Shown: positions 10,256-18,660, numbered from the stretch's first letter. The stretch is 64,000 bases of DNA from UBA7672 sp965279085 (GCA_965279085.1 OZ257149.1:1674001-1738000), one strand, 5' to 3'. The notes: a model not told the origin generated them from the sequence alone. Program-made: numbers and translations.

Positions 10256-12508
10256 CTAGCCCTCGATCTTGCTGAAATCCGCCACGCGATTCAGCGCGTC
10301 GCGGATCTGCGAGAGGATGTTCAGGCGGTTCTCGCGAACATCTGCCTTGTCGGCGTTCACGGTCACCTTGTCGAAGAAAGCATCCACGGGCCCGCGGAGT
10401 TTCGACAGCGCGCGCATCGCGCCGGCGAAATCTTCCTTTTCGAGCGCGGCGGAGGCATCGGGCGCCACCTTGTTGAGCGCCGAGACCAGCGCATCGACTT
10501 CCGGCGGATCGCCCGGCATGGCCTTGCCCTGCCCCGAATACGACTTGCCGTCCTTCTTCTCCTCGATGGCGAGGATGTTGGCGGCGCGCTTATAGCCCGC
10601 GAGCAGGTTCTTGCCGTCTTCGGTGGAGAGGAATTCGCCAAGGGCTTCGACGCGCTTCACGATGAGAACGAGGTCGTCTTCGCCGAGGGCGAAGACCGCG
10701 TCGATCAGGTCGTGGCGCGCGCCTTGTTCGCGGAGGTGGACTTTGAGGCGGTCGGCGAAGAAGGCTAGTAGATTGCTGATCCGGTGACGCAGGGTTTGAT
10801 CCCAAACGCTTCTGTTCGCCGCAAAGTCGGCTGCTTGCTTCTTGGCTTCCTCAAGGTCTTCATCGATTTCTTCAGCCTCGTCGGAAGCTTTCCGTCCGAC
10901 GCGTCGTTCCTTGGCCCTTTGTTCTGCCACCGACAGAAGAATATCCAACGCGAGATCTTCCGTTCGTGTCACAAGCGCCACAACGCGAGACGCTGCTGGC
11001 CCGCGCAAAATTTCATTGAGGCCAACACGAAGTTCATTCTCAAGAATTATTCGGATCACACCAAGCGCTGCTCTGCGAAGAGCATAGGGGTCACGCGAGC
11101 CTGTCGGGTATTCATCGATCGCCCAGAATGACATCAACGTGTCGAACTTGTCGGCAAGCGCGACGGCTACGCTAAGCGGCTTTGAAGGTGCCTCGTCGGA
11201 AGGTCCTTTCGGTTTGTAATGATCTCTGATGGCATCCGCGATCTCTTGGGGCTCTCCGTGGCCGAGCGCGTAGTAACGCCCCATTGTCCCCTCGAGTTCG
11301 GCAAACTCACCGACCATGTCCGACACAAGATCGCACTTCGCCAGTCGGGAAGCACGTTCTGCTAGCTTTGGTTCCGCACCTGAATAACGCGCAAGCTCCG
11401 CAGCCAGCTGGCTGTCGAGATCAGCCTTTTCAGACAGCAAACCGATCTGCTCGTGGAATGTGATCTCATCTAGTTTCGGTAGTCGGTCTTCGAGTCTGAT
11501 CTTGCGGTCGTTGTCCCAGAAGAAGCGCGCGTCGTTGAGGCGGGCGCTCAGCACGCGAGAATTGCCTTCGGCGATCTTCTTGCCGCCATCGGCGGCGTCG
11601 AGGTTGGCGACGACGATGAATTTGGGGGCGAGGCCGTCGTCCTTCTTCGCGGGGTCGCGCACGGCGAAGTATTTCTGGTGGGTGCGCATGGAGAGCTTGA
11701 TGACCTCGGGGGGGAGATCGAGGAAGCTCTTGTCCATGTCGCCGATGATGACGACGGGGAATTCGGCGAGGCCGGCAACTTCTTCCAGCAGGCCGATGTC
11801 GTCGACGAGTTCGAGGTTCTGGGCGGCGCAGAGCTGCTTTGCCTCGGTGAGGATGGTTTCCTTGCGCTCCTCGCGGTCGAGGATCACGCGGCCCTTGTTC
11901 TTGAGCACGTCGGAATAGTCATCCCAGCGGCGCACCTGGAAGGGGCCGCGGCCCATGACGCGGTGGCCCTCGGTGATGTTGTCGGACCTGATGCCTTCGA
12001 TCTCGAACGGGACGATCTCGCCGTCGAAGGTGCAGAGGATGCGGCTGATCGGGCGGACCCAGCGCAGGTCTCCACTCCCCCAGCGCATCGATTTCGGCCA
12101 GTGGAAGCCACGGATGATCTGCGGCACGAGCGCGGCGATGACGTCTGCCGTCGACTTGCCGGGCTTGTGGACGTGCGCGACGTAGACGCGGCCCTTCTTC
12201 GGGACTTCGTGGACGTGGGCCTGGCTGATGTCGGTGAGGCCGGCTTTTTTCAGGAAGCCCTGGATGGCGGCGTCGGGCGCGCCTTCCTTGGGGCCGATGA
12301 CGTCTTCGGTGACGTCTGCCGATTTCACCGGGAGGCCTTCGACCACGGCGACGAGGCGGCGGGGGCCGGAGAAACCCTTGATTCCCTCGGGCATCAGGCC
12401 TGCTGCCGTTAGGCCATCCATCAGCGCTTTCACGAGATCGGCCTCGGCCTTCGCCTGCATGCGGGCCGGAATTTCCTCGGACAGGATTTCGAGCAGAAGC
12501 TGGGGCAT
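10256..12508 (-). CDS. glyS: Glycine--tRNA ligase beta subunit
   Basis: GlyS is the beta chain of the heterotetrameric glycyl-tRNA synthetase and works with GlyQ (20966-21877). The 750-residue product begins with LLLEILSEEIPARMQ and contains FSGPRRL, FHWPKSMRW, WVRPISRILC and GDMDKSFL. It ends with the DALRR-type anticodon-binding domain region (DALNRVADFSKIEG). Length is slightly above the usual 690-720. Oddly, roughly 10,760-11,505 (residues about 335-581) uses AT-ending and rare codons (aga, cga, cta, aca, ctt) that are absent from both ends of the gene, as if replaced by recombination. The reading frame is intact across it. Confidence 0.95.
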   Translation of the reverse strand: MPQLLLEILSEEIPARMQAKAEADLVKALMDGLTAAGLMPEGIKGFSGPRRLVAVVEGLPVKSADVTEDVIGPKEGAPDAAIQGFLKKAGLTDISQAHVHEVPKKGRVYVAHVHKPGKSTADVIAALVPQIIRGFHWPKSMRWGSGDLRWVRPISRILCTFDGEIVPFEIEGIRSDNITEGHRVMGRGPFQVRRWDDYSDVLKNKGRVILDREERKETILTEAKQLCAAQNLELVDDIGLLEEVAGLAEFPVVIIGDMDKSFLDLPPEVIKLSMRTHQKYFAVRDPAKKDDGLAPKFIVVANLDAADGGKKIAEGNSRVLSARLNDARFFWDNDRKIRLEDRLPKLDEITFHEQIGLLSEKADLDSQLAAELARYSGAEPKLAERASRLAKCDLVSDMVGEFAELEGTMGRYYALGHGEPQEIADAIRDHYKPKGPSDEAPSKPLSVAVALADKFDTLMSFWAIDEYPTGSRDPYALRRAALGVIRIILENELRVGLNEILRGPAASRVVALVTRTEDLALDILLSVAEQRAKERRVGRKASDEAEEIDEDLEEAKKQAADFAANRSVWDQTLRHRISNLLAFFADRLKVHLREQGARHDLIDAVFALGEDDLVLIVKRVEALGEFLSTEDGKNLLAGYKRAANILAIEEKKDGKSYSGQGKAMPGDPPEVDALVSALNKVAPDASAALEKEDFAGAMRALSKLRGPVDAFFDKVTVNADKADVRENRLNILSQIRDALNRVADFSKIEG
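10760..11505 (-). other. Segment of foreign codon usage inside glyS
   Basis: Sampled 60-base blocks inside this stretch are about 48-58% GC (one reaches 65%), against about 62% in sampled flanking glyS blocks. The third codon positions shift sharply. The limits are approximate: on the coding strand, GC-ending codons stop shortly after DNDRKI and resume at about AFFADRL. The protein sequence stays recognisably GlyS, so the likely cause is homologous replacement by DNA from a lower-GC relative. Boundaries were read by eye from codons. Confidence 0.65.
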
Positions 12509-12586
12509 TTGGCCTGTTGTTGCAGCGCGGAATTCGCTGCGTCAGTGCAGCGGAACGGGGGGATTGGCAAGGGTTGGAAGGGTTTT

Positions 12587-12744
12587 CCTCCCCCTGAAAG
12601 GGGGAGGCGCAACATTCGCGAATGATTGGGCGGTCGGGATCAGGTGGGGGTCGCCCGGTTCAGTGCGCGGGGCGGGCCGACCCCCTCCTGAATCCCGATG
12701 CTGCGTGCACTGCGCGCGAGGCCCCTCCCCCTTGCAGGGGGAGG
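12587..12744. repeat. REP-like composite element: two units, hairpins outward
   Basis: This is the same repeat family as 10047-10228, but with hairpins on the outside (12587-12607, loop tgaaa; 12724-12744, loop ttgca) and the boxes inside (12641-12655 and about 12677-12690). In both units the hairpin-to-box distance is again exactly 33 bases. The inner boxes are imperfect copies (ccccctcctg in the second). The element lies in the gap between glyS and the divergent isomerase gene. The inverted pairing resembles BIME arrangements of REP sequences. Confidence 0.88.
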
Positions 12745-12793
12745 AGGTTCAGTGGGCCTCGCCACGTTTCTTGGGACGCGTTAGCTCTCTGCC

Positions 12794-13444
12794 ATGACCC
12801 ACACATTCGACTTTCATTTCTCGTTCCGCTCGCCCTACTCCTACCTCGCCATGCCGCTGATCGAGGCGCTGCTGAAGCAGTACGACGCAGCCGCGAACAT
12901 GCGGATCGTGCGGCCTATCGCGGTGCGCATCCCGGGCTTCTTTCAAAAAGTGAATCCGCTGTGGCCGCCCTATCTGGGGAAGGACTGCCGGCGGATCGCG
13001 GAGATGAACGGCATCCCCTATCGCTGGCCCCGACCTGACCCGATCGTGCAGGACCGCGAGACGCGCGATGTGGCCAGGGAGCAGCCTTATATCATGCGCG
13101 TGAGCCGGCTGGGTGCGCTGGCGGCGGAGCGTGGGCGGGGTTTTGAGTTTGTGCGGGCGGCCAGCCACATGATGTGGTCCGGCGAGACGGACGACTGGCA
13201 TGCGGACGGCAAGCTGGCCGCCTGCGCCGATGCTGTCGGGCTGGATGGTGAAGTTCTGGAGCGGGACGCGGCAGCGGATGCGGGCCGGCTGGATGCGATC
13301 ATCGAAGCCAACGAGAACGGCCAGACCACTGCCGGGCACTGGGGCGTTCCGCTCTTCGTGTTCGAGGGCGAGCCCTTCTTCGGGCAGGACCGGGTGGATC
13401 ATCTGCTGTGGCGGATGAAGCAGCGGGGGTTGAAGGAACGGTGA
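12794..13444 (+). CDS. DsbA-family / 2-hydroxychromene-2-carboxylate isomerase-like protein
   Basis: This 216-residue protein has the DsbA/kappa-GST fold signature of 2-hydroxychromene-2-carboxylate isomerases: F-R-S-P-Y-S-Y (residues 11-17), with Ser13 in the place of the thioredoxin cysteine. It also has GVPLFVFEGEPFFGQDRVD, the typical cis-Pro and C-terminal segment. Enzymes of this family isomerise a glutathione-dependent intermediate in naphthalene breakdown, but many members have unknown substrates and no aromatic-degradation genes are nearby. It is cytoplasmic. The upstream ribosome-binding site is weak. The stop at 13444 is followed by a short spacer before a secreted protein gene in the same direction. 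Confidence 0.8.
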   Translation: MTHTFDFHFSFRSPYSYLAMPLIEALLKQYDAAANMRIVRPIAVRIPGFFQKVNPLWPPYLGKDCRRIAEMNGIPYRWPRPDPIVQDRETRDVAREQPYIMRVSRLGALAAERGRGFEFVRAASHMMWSGETDDWHADGKLAACADAVGLDGEVLERDAAADAGRLDAIIEANENGQTTAGHWGVPLFVFEGEPFFGQDRVDHLLWRMKQRGLKER

Positions 13445-13525
13445 CGTCTGCTTGATCGGCTGATGCCCGTGGTTGCAGGCCGTCGCACGGGCTGCAACAT
13501 GGCCGCAAAGCTTTCTGGAGCGGTC

Positions 13526-14011
13526 ATGCGAGTAGCGGGTCTTGTTCTTTCTGTCGTGTTGCTCGCGGGCGCCGCGACGGCGCAGCCGCCGGGAGAGGCG
13601 CCGCCCGAGGTCAACTGGACCGTCGTCGGCATGCGGGGCGGGGCGATGGGCTGGGAGTCGTCGCGCATCGTCGCGGATGAGGCCGCCAACACCAGGACAG
13701 TGCGGCGGCTCATGTATTTCGAAACAGCGAAGCCGATTGGAGACGACAGCTACAATTATACGCTGCAGGAGATCACGTACCTCTGCGGCGAGAGCAAGTT
13801 CCGCTATGGCGCGGCTACCGTCATGGACGCAGCCGGGGAAAAGCTCGGCGAAGGCAAGCCGGATGCGGACTGGCGCAGTGTGTCGGCCAGCACTCCGGAG
13901 TCATTTCTCGAGGGCGTGGTCTGCCGGGGCGACGCTCCCCAGAGAACGAAACCCTACGCAGACATGGAAGCCGCGATGGCGGGCGCGATCATCCAGGCGC
14001 TGCCGCAGTGA
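13526..14011 (+). CDS. Secreted hypothetical protein (surface-adhesin-like pattern)
   Basis: The 161-residue product starts at ATG 13526, 7 bases after GGAG. Open frame upstream (to 13463) lacks such a site. A signal peptide is clear (VAGLVLSVVLLAGAATA, cleavage before QPP). The mature part has two cysteines (YLCGES, VVCRG) and short beta strands around YNYTLQEITYLCGES. This loosely recalls the small Surface-adhesin E-type family, but I cannot confirm it. A palindromic repeat begins six bases after the stop and probably serves as the 3' end. Confidence 0.7.
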   Translation: MRVAGLVLSVVLLAGAATAQPPGEAPPEVNWTVVGMRGGAMGWESSRIVADEAANTRTVRRLMYFETAKPIGDDSYNYTLQEITYLCGESKFRYGAATVMDAAGEKLGEGKPDADWRSVSASTPESFLEGVVCRGDAPQRTKPYADMEAAMAGAIIQALPQ

Positions 14012-14016
14012 AACAT

Positions 14017-14135
14017 CCTTCCCCGTTCACGGGGAAGGTGGCGCAGAGCGCCGGATGGGGGACGCCAAGAGAGAATTCCTTCGTGGCCTCCCCCCATCCC
14101 GGCTTCGCCGTACTTCCCCCGTAAACGAGGGAAGA
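14017..14135. repeat. Palindromic intergenic repeat, inverted pair (second family)
   Basis: The left half has hairpin ccttcccc-gttcac-ggggaagg (14017-14038), then ggcgc-agag-cgcc, then ggatggggg. The right half repeats this in reverse and more degraded form: ccccccatcc, ggcttcgcc, then ttcccccgtaaacgaggga up to about 14135. It lies between two convergent genes (stops at 14011 and 14138) and could act as a bidirectional transcript end. The sequence is unrelated to the cctccccc family near glyS. Confidence 0.8.
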
Positions 14136-14137
14136 TG

Positions 14138-14509
14138 TTACTCTGCCCGCTTGTCCGGCGGCGGCTGCACGATCGGCGCCCGGCTGAGATCCACCGTGTC
14201 GAACTCGGCGAACATGTCGCCGGCTTCGTAGAGCGTGTTGAGCGGAACGTAATCGCACACCTGTTCGAAGCGCGCCCACATCGCCTGCACGCGCGAGTTC
14301 TCGTGCGCTTCCTCGATGGCGGCGGGCGATGCCCATTCGAATACCTCGACGATCGTGCCGTCCTTCGCGCGCATCACGACCGAATGGCGGTCCGTCGCGA
14401 GGCCCTCGGAGCGCAGCAGGTGAACGTGGTCGCGCACTTCGGACAGCAGCACATCGGCCTTGCCGGGTTTCGGCCTGTAAGCTGCGATGACGATACGCGG
14501 GATGCTCAT
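14138..14509 (-). CDS. Hypothetical protein, dimeric alpha/beta-barrel (ABM-like) type
   Basis: The 123-residue product starts MSIPRIVIAAYRPKPGKAD. It shows the beta-alpha-beta pattern of the dimeric alpha/beta-barrel proteins (antibiotic-biosynthesis-monooxygenase/EthD type): an N-terminal strand with YRPKPGK, a helix, DGTIVEVFEW, then a helix with MWARFEQVCDY. Such proteins range from heme-degrading enzymes to unknowns; no substrate is suggested. ATG 14509 lies 10 bases after the stop of the upstream lipoprotein gene, so the two form a transcript with the glutaminyl cyclase gene. It is cytoplasmic, with no signal peptide. Confidence 0.7.
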   Translation of the reverse strand: MSIPRIVIAAYRPKPGKADVLLSEVRDHVHLLRSEGLATDRHSVVMRAKDGTIVEVFEWASPAAIEEAHENSRVQAMWARFEQVCDYVPLNTLYEAGDMFAEFDTVDLSRAPIVQPPPDKRAE

Positions 14510-14519
14510 GGTAGGATTC

Positions 14520-15002
14520 TCAGGGCGGGGCCGGATCCGGAGTGGCTGCAAACATGGGACGCAGATAGTCCTGCTGCAGCTGGTCGAGACGCGGCAGCAT
14601 CACGCGCGTGGTGTAGTGACCGAGAAGTAGATTGCCGCGCAGGAACGCCCAGTCGACGATCTGGTTCTCGTGGAATTCGACGACCGCACCTTCGCGCAGC
14701 TCACCGAGATAACGCGGATCGATCTGAAGCTCGCCCACGATCTTGCCATCGCCGCGCGCGATGTATTCGAGCCAGACGTCTTCGGCGCCCGGCTGCCCGT
14801 CGCGGCGCGGGATCGCGGCCTTCAGCGAGAAATCATATTCGTCGACCAACGGCGCCTCGAAATGCTCCCAGAAATAGGGAAGCTTCGCCTGCGCGTTCTT
14901 CGTCGCCGTTGCCAGATCACGCTGATACTCCGCCTCGGGATCGGCCGTCTCGCCCGAGCAGGCGGCGAGGGCTACGACACACGAGAGCAGCAGCATCCTC
15001 AT
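14520..15002 (-). CDS. DUF2314-type lipoprotein
   Basis: The 160-residue product has a lipoprotein signal (hydrophobic residues 3-13, lipobox ALAAC with Cys15). The mature part resembles DUF2314 (YegJ-like): a helix with AQAKLPYFWEHF, then FSLKAAIP, EDVWLEYI, GELQIDP, and VDWAFLRGNLLLGHYTTR. The role of that family is unknown. It sits 7 bases downstream of the glutaminyl cyclase gene and 10 bases upstream of the ABM-like gene, all on the minus strand, which suggests one operon. Confidence 0.75.
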   Translation of the reverse strand: MRMLLLSCVVALAACSGETADPEAEYQRDLATATKNAQAKLPYFWEHFEAPLVDEYDFSLKAAIPRRDGQPGAEDVWLEYIARGDGKIVGELQIDPRYLGELREGAVVEFHENQIVDWAFLRGNLLLGHYTTRVMLPRLDQLQQDYLRPMFAATPDPAPP

Positions 15003-15009
15003 CGACGGA

Positions 15010-15813
15010 TCAGTTCGGCTTGGGCGCGGCGGCGTCCTTGAGTTTGATCTCGAACGTCTTGGGCCAGTATTTGCCGGTCACGAAAATGCGGTCGCCGGCG
15101 GCATCATAGGCGATGCCGTTCAACACGTCGACGCCTTGCCGTTCCTGCATGCTCAGCAGATTGGCGAGGAAGACGACGCCCGTCACCTTGCCCGTCGCCG
15201 GATCGATGCGGACGATGCGGTCGGACTCGAACACGTTCGCCCAGATCTCGCCCTTGATGAATTCGAGCTCGTTCAGCTTGTCGACCGGACGGCCGTTCAT
15301 CGTCACGTCGATGCGGCCCGTCTCGGCGAGCGTGCCCAGATCGAGGATGCGGATCTGGCTGGTGCCGTCGCTCATGAACACGCGCTGGCCGTCGGTGGTC
15401 AGCGCCCAGCCCTCGCCCGGATAGGTGAACTCGCCGGTAGGCTTCAGCGTGGCGCGGTCATAGATGAAACCCTTGCCATGCTTCCAGGTGATCGAGATGA
15501 TCTTGTCGGGCAGCACCAGCATGCCCTCCCCGAAATATTGCTTGTCGATGTCGTGCTGGAGTTGCACCGCGCCGGTCGCCAAATCGTACTTGCGGACCCA
15601 GGACGTGCCCTCGACGCCGGTGCTCTCGTACATCACGCCATCGACGAACTGCAGGCCTTCGGTGAAGGAGGCCGTGTCGTGCGGATAGGTCGCCACGATC
15701 TTGTAGTTGTACGCCGGAACGGCGGGCGCTGCAGACGACGCAGTTGGAGCCGGCGCAGGCGCGGGCGAGCATGAGAAGGCGGCGAGGAAAGCTGCGGCAA
15801 GAATGTATCTCAT
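15010..15813 (-). CDS. Glutaminyl-peptide cyclotransferase (bacterial/plant type), lipoprotein
   Basis: This 267-residue product matches the five-bladed-propeller glutamine cyclotransferase family, which converts N-terminal glutamine to pyroglutamate. Marks are FTEGLQF, YESTGVEG, YFGEGM, GWALTTDG, NELEFIKGEIWANV and LNGIAYD. A lipoprotein signal is present (AAAFLAAFSC, Cys15), followed by a Pro/Ala-rich linker, so it acts at the outer membrane or in the periplasm. ATG 15813 gives a standard signal. A TTG at 15849, close behind AAAGGGG, would add 12 charged residues and is less likely. It heads the small operon that runs down to 14138. Confidence 0.9.
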   Translation of the reverse strand: MRYILAAAFLAAFSCSPAPAPAPTASSAAPAVPAYNYKIVATYPHDTASFTEGLQFVDGVMYESTGVEGTSWVRKYDLATGAVQLQHDIDKQYFGEGMLVLPDKIISITWKHGKGFIYDRATLKPTGEFTYPGEGWALTTDGQRVFMSDGTSQIRILDLGTLAETGRIDVTMNGRPVDKLNELEFIKGEIWANVFESDRIVRIDPATGKVTGVVFLANLLSMQERQGVDVLNGIAYDAAGDRIFVTGKYWPKTFEIKLKDAAAPKPN

Positions 15814-15857
15814 GCCACGATTTCTAGCCGCCCGCTCTCGCTTCGCCAACTGCCCCT

Positions 15858-16853
15858 TTACTGCGGCGGCGTTGCCGAAGGCTCAACCGGCGGCGTGGCG
15901 GGCTGAGGTGGGGCGGTTGACGGGGGCGTTACCGGCGCAGGCGTCGGCTGGGGCTGCGCCGCCGCAGGCGGAGTTGCGGCAGGTGGCGGAGTTGGGCGCG
16001 CAGCCGGAACGGCCGCCGGTTTGATGGGTGCGGGTGTCGGCGCCGTTGCTGCTGCGGCAGGCGCCACAGGCCTCGGCCCCTTGGGTGCATGCTGCGCCAG
16101 CGGAGGCAGCGAACCAACCATCCCGTCCGGCCGCGCCTTGGCGAGCATCGCCTTGTAGGCTGGCCGCGCTTCGATCAGGGCTTTCCATGCGTTGATCTTC
16201 GGGAACTGGGTCCGGTCGACGATGTTCAACTGCATCGCGAAGTTGAGCGGGAACACCATCATGATGTCCGCCGCGCCGAACTCCTTGCCGCTGAACCAGG
16301 GATGCCCGGCCAGCCAGTCTTCCGCGTACTGCACCACCTGCTCGCTATCGACGAGGCGCGAGCGCTCTTTTGGCGGCGCCAGTTGCCAGGCGCGATAATC
16401 CGCCATGGCGCGCGAGGCGAGCGAGCCTTCCGCGTAGTGCATCCACATCAGGTGGTAGGGGTAATCGAGGCTGTCCATCGCCGGCTGGAGCTTGCCCGGC
16501 GCATAGCGGTTGAGGATTGTCTCGATGATCGCGCCGCTCTCCACCATCACCTGCCCGCCAATATCCACGGTGGGCGCGACGGGCATGCCGGGATTGACCT
16601 CGCGGATCGACGCCATCGAGCCGGCAAGATCGCCGCGCTTGAACTCAAGCGTGTAGGGAAGGCCCAACTCCTCCATCAGCCAGACGATCCGCTCCGACCG
16701 GCGGCCTTCGAGATGGTAGATCTTGATCGCCGGAATGGCCGGCGCTGCTGCAACTGCGGGAAGCACAGGGCCGGTGACGGCCGGAACCGGCGCGTCATCC
16801 TCGCGGCACGCGCCGAGCGCGATGACGATGCAGACTGCAAGAAGACGCTTCAT
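15858..16853 (-). CDS. Exported glutathione S-transferase-like lipoprotein with Pro/Ala-rich tail (copy 1)
   Basis: The 331-residue product has a lipoprotein signal (IALGAC, Cys16), a short linker and a GST fold. The thioredoxin-like half holds YHLEGRRSERIVWLMEE, NPGMPVAPTV and the glutathione-site ESGAI. The helical half holds MHYAEGSLASR and ADIMMVFPL. About 75 C-terminal residues are almost only Pro, Ala and Thr. GSTs are normally cytoplasmic, so the export signal is unusual. ATG 16853 has GGGAG 6 bases upstream. It is the last of three tandem paralogues (16996-17802, 17887-18660). The active-site residue is not certain; a Ser or Arg of GRRSER is the likely one. Substrate unknown. Confidence 0.85.
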   Translation of the reverse strand: MKRLLAVCIVIALGACREDDAPVPAVTGPVLPAVAAAPAIPAIKIYHLEGRRSERIVWLMEELGLPYTLEFKRGDLAGSMASIREVNPGMPVAPTVDIGGQVMVESGAIIETILNRYAPGKLQPAMDSLDYPYHLMWMHYAEGSLASRAMADYRAWQLAPPKERSRLVDSEQVVQYAEDWLAGHPWFSGKEFGAADIMMVFPLNFAMQLNIVDRTQFPKINAWKALIEARPAYKAMLAKARPDGMVGSLPPLAQHAPKGPRPVAPAAAATAPTPAPIKPAAVPAARPTPPPAATPPAAAQPQPTPAPVTPPSTAPPQPATPPVEPSATPPQ

Positions 16854-16995
16854 GCGGGACTCCCAGACGCTTTACCGGCCACGGCTAGCATGCAGCGGCG
16901 GCACATGCAGCGGTGGATTTCAGTTGAAGCAGAGGCGCAACGAAAACGGCGGCGCAGGTGAATCTGCGCCGCCGTCATTGGCTTTTCGTAATGCG

Positions 16996-17802
16996 TTAGT
17001 TCTGCGCCGGCGCCGGCGCAGCAGCGGGCTGGCGCGGACCGGAGGGGGCGTGTTGTGGCAGTTTCGGCGGAGAGCCGATCAGGCCATCAGGACGCGCCTT
17101 GGCCAACATGGCCTTGTAGGCAGGACGTTCTTCCATTTTCTTCTTCCAGGCCGTGATCACCGGGAAGCGCGTCTTGTCGACGATGTTGAGTTCCATCGCG
17201 AAGTTGAGCGGGAACACCATCATGATATCCGCAGCGGAGAACTCCGCGCCGCCGAAATACGGATGCGCCTTGAGATAGTCCTCGGCGAACTGGACCTCGG
17301 CTTCCGAGTCGACCAGCGGCGAGCGCTGTTTCGGGGGATTGGTCATCCACACGCGATAGTCGGCGATGACGCGCGAGGCGAGCGAGCCTTCGGCGTGATG
17401 CATCCAGATCATGTGCTGGCCATAGTCAGCGCTGCCCAGCGCCGGCGTGAGCTTGCCCGGAGCGTAGCGGTTGAGGATCGTCTCGATGATGGCGCCGGAT
17501 TCGGTCATGACCTCGTTGCCGATGGTAACGGTCGGCGCCACCGGCATGCCCGGGTTCACGGCGCGGATGGCGGCCATGGATTTCGCCAGATCGCCGCGCG
17601 TGAACACCAGCTTGTAGGGAAGGCCCAGTTCTTCCATCAGCCAGACGATCCGCTCGGAGCGGCGGCCCTCGAGGTGATAGACGGTGATCTCCGGCATCTG
17701 CAGCGCGGCGGTGGCCGGCGCGGCTGACGTCGATGATCCGGTTGTCGATGCGCAGCCAGCGAGGGCCAGCGCCACAAGCGCGGCGCCCAATTGCAGTCTC
17801 AT
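16996..17802 (-). CDS. Exported glutathione S-transferase-like lipoprotein (copy 2)
   Basis: The 268-residue product is close to copy 1: YHLEGRRSERIVWLMEE, NPGMPVAPTV, ESGAIIETILNRYAPGKL and the helix ADIMMVFPLNFAM are shared. The signal ends in a good lipobox (ALAGC, Cys17). The C-terminal tail is short (about 20 residues, Pro/Ala/Gln). ATG 17802 follows GGGAGA by about 6 bases; the frame extends to 17832 without a better site. Gaps to its neighbours are 142 and 84 bases, so the three copies may be transcribed together. Role unknown; glutathione binding is inferred from the fold only. Confidence 0.85.
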   Translation of the reverse strand: MRLQLGAALVALALAGCASTTGSSTSAAPATAALQMPEITVYHLEGRRSERIVWLMEELGLPYKLVFTRGDLAKSMAAIRAVNPGMPVAPTVTIGNEVMTESGAIIETILNRYAPGKLTPALGSADYGQHMIWMHHAEGSLASRVIADYRVWMTNPPKQRSPLVDSEAEVQFAEDYLKAHPYFGGAEFSAADIMMVFPLNFAMELNIVDKTRFPVITAWKKKMEERPAYKAMLAKARPDGLIGSPPKLPQHAPSGPRQPAAAPAPAQN

Positions 17803-17886
17803 GGCGTCTCTCCCGTAATTATTGTTACGCATGCCTTAGCATGCGCTTCCGAAGAGCGGAACACGGCGCGACAAACGGCTCGCGCT

Positions 17887-18660
17887 TCAGGATGGCCGCG
17901 ATGGCGGCCGTGCTTCATCCGGCAGCGGCACAGGCGGGCCGATCATGCCATTCGGACGCGCCTTGGCGACCATGCGCTGATAGGCGGGGCGCGCATGCAT
18001 GCGCGCCAGCCAATCGAGGATTTTCGGATAGCGCTCGTTGTCGACGATGTTGAGCAGGAACGTGTAGCGCAGCGCGAATTCCATCATGATGTCGGCGGAG
18101 CTGAACTCGGCACCGCCGAAATACGCATGGTTCGACAGCCAGTCTTCAGCGAACCTGATGACATTTTCGGAATCGACCAATGGCGAGCGCCGCTCGGGCG
18201 GCTTGATCTGCCAGACATTGTAATCCGTTCCGACGCGCGGCAGCAGCGAGCCTTCGGCGTACTGGTACCAGATCTGGTGCCAAGGGTAGTCCTTGCTGTC
18301 GAGCGCGGGCATCAGCTTGCCGTCGGTATGGCGGCGCAGGATCACGTCGATGATCGCGCCGGATTCCATCAGCACCTCATCGCCGTAGAGAACCGTCGGC
18401 GCAGTTGGCATCTTCGGATTGACCTTGCGGATTTCCGCGAGCGAGGCGCCGAGATTGTTGTTCACGAACTTCAGTTCGTAAGGAAAGCCGAGTTCTTCCA
18501 TCAACCAGACGACGCGTTCGGACCGGCGGCCTTCGAGGTGGTAGATGGTGATGGGTGGCGACGGGGTGGCCGCGTGTGTTTCCGGCGCGGAGGCTGGCGA
18601 GGTCGTGCAGGCGGTTGTCATGGCGGCAGCTAGGGCAGCAGCCAAAAGAGCAATGCGCAT
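17887..18660 (-). CDS. Exported glutathione S-transferase-like protein (copy 3)
   Basis: This is the most diverged of the three copies (257 residues). It keeps YHLEGRRSERVVWLMEE, NPKMPTAPTV, ESGAIIDVIL and ADIMMEFAL, but differs in the helical domain (YQYAEGSLLPR). The N-terminus is a signal sequence with a weaker lipobox (MTTAC, Cys18). ATG 18660 has GGAGGG 6 bases upstream; the open frame upstream to 18744 is not needed. Copy 3 is first in the transcription order and may define the promoter for all three, in the short divergent gap to the SDR gene. Confidence 0.83.
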   Translation of the reverse strand: MRIALLAAALAAAMTTACTTSPASAPETHAATPSPPITIYHLEGRRSERVVWLMEELGFPYELKFVNNNLGASLAEIRKVNPKMPTAPTVLYGDEVLMESGAIIDVILRRHTDGKLMPALDSKDYPWHQIWYQYAEGSLLPRVGTDYNVWQIKPPERRSPLVDSENVIRFAEDWLSNHAYFGGAEFSSADIMMEFALRYTFLLNIVDNERYPKILDWLARMHARPAYQRMVAKARPNGMIGPPVPLPDEARPPSRPS

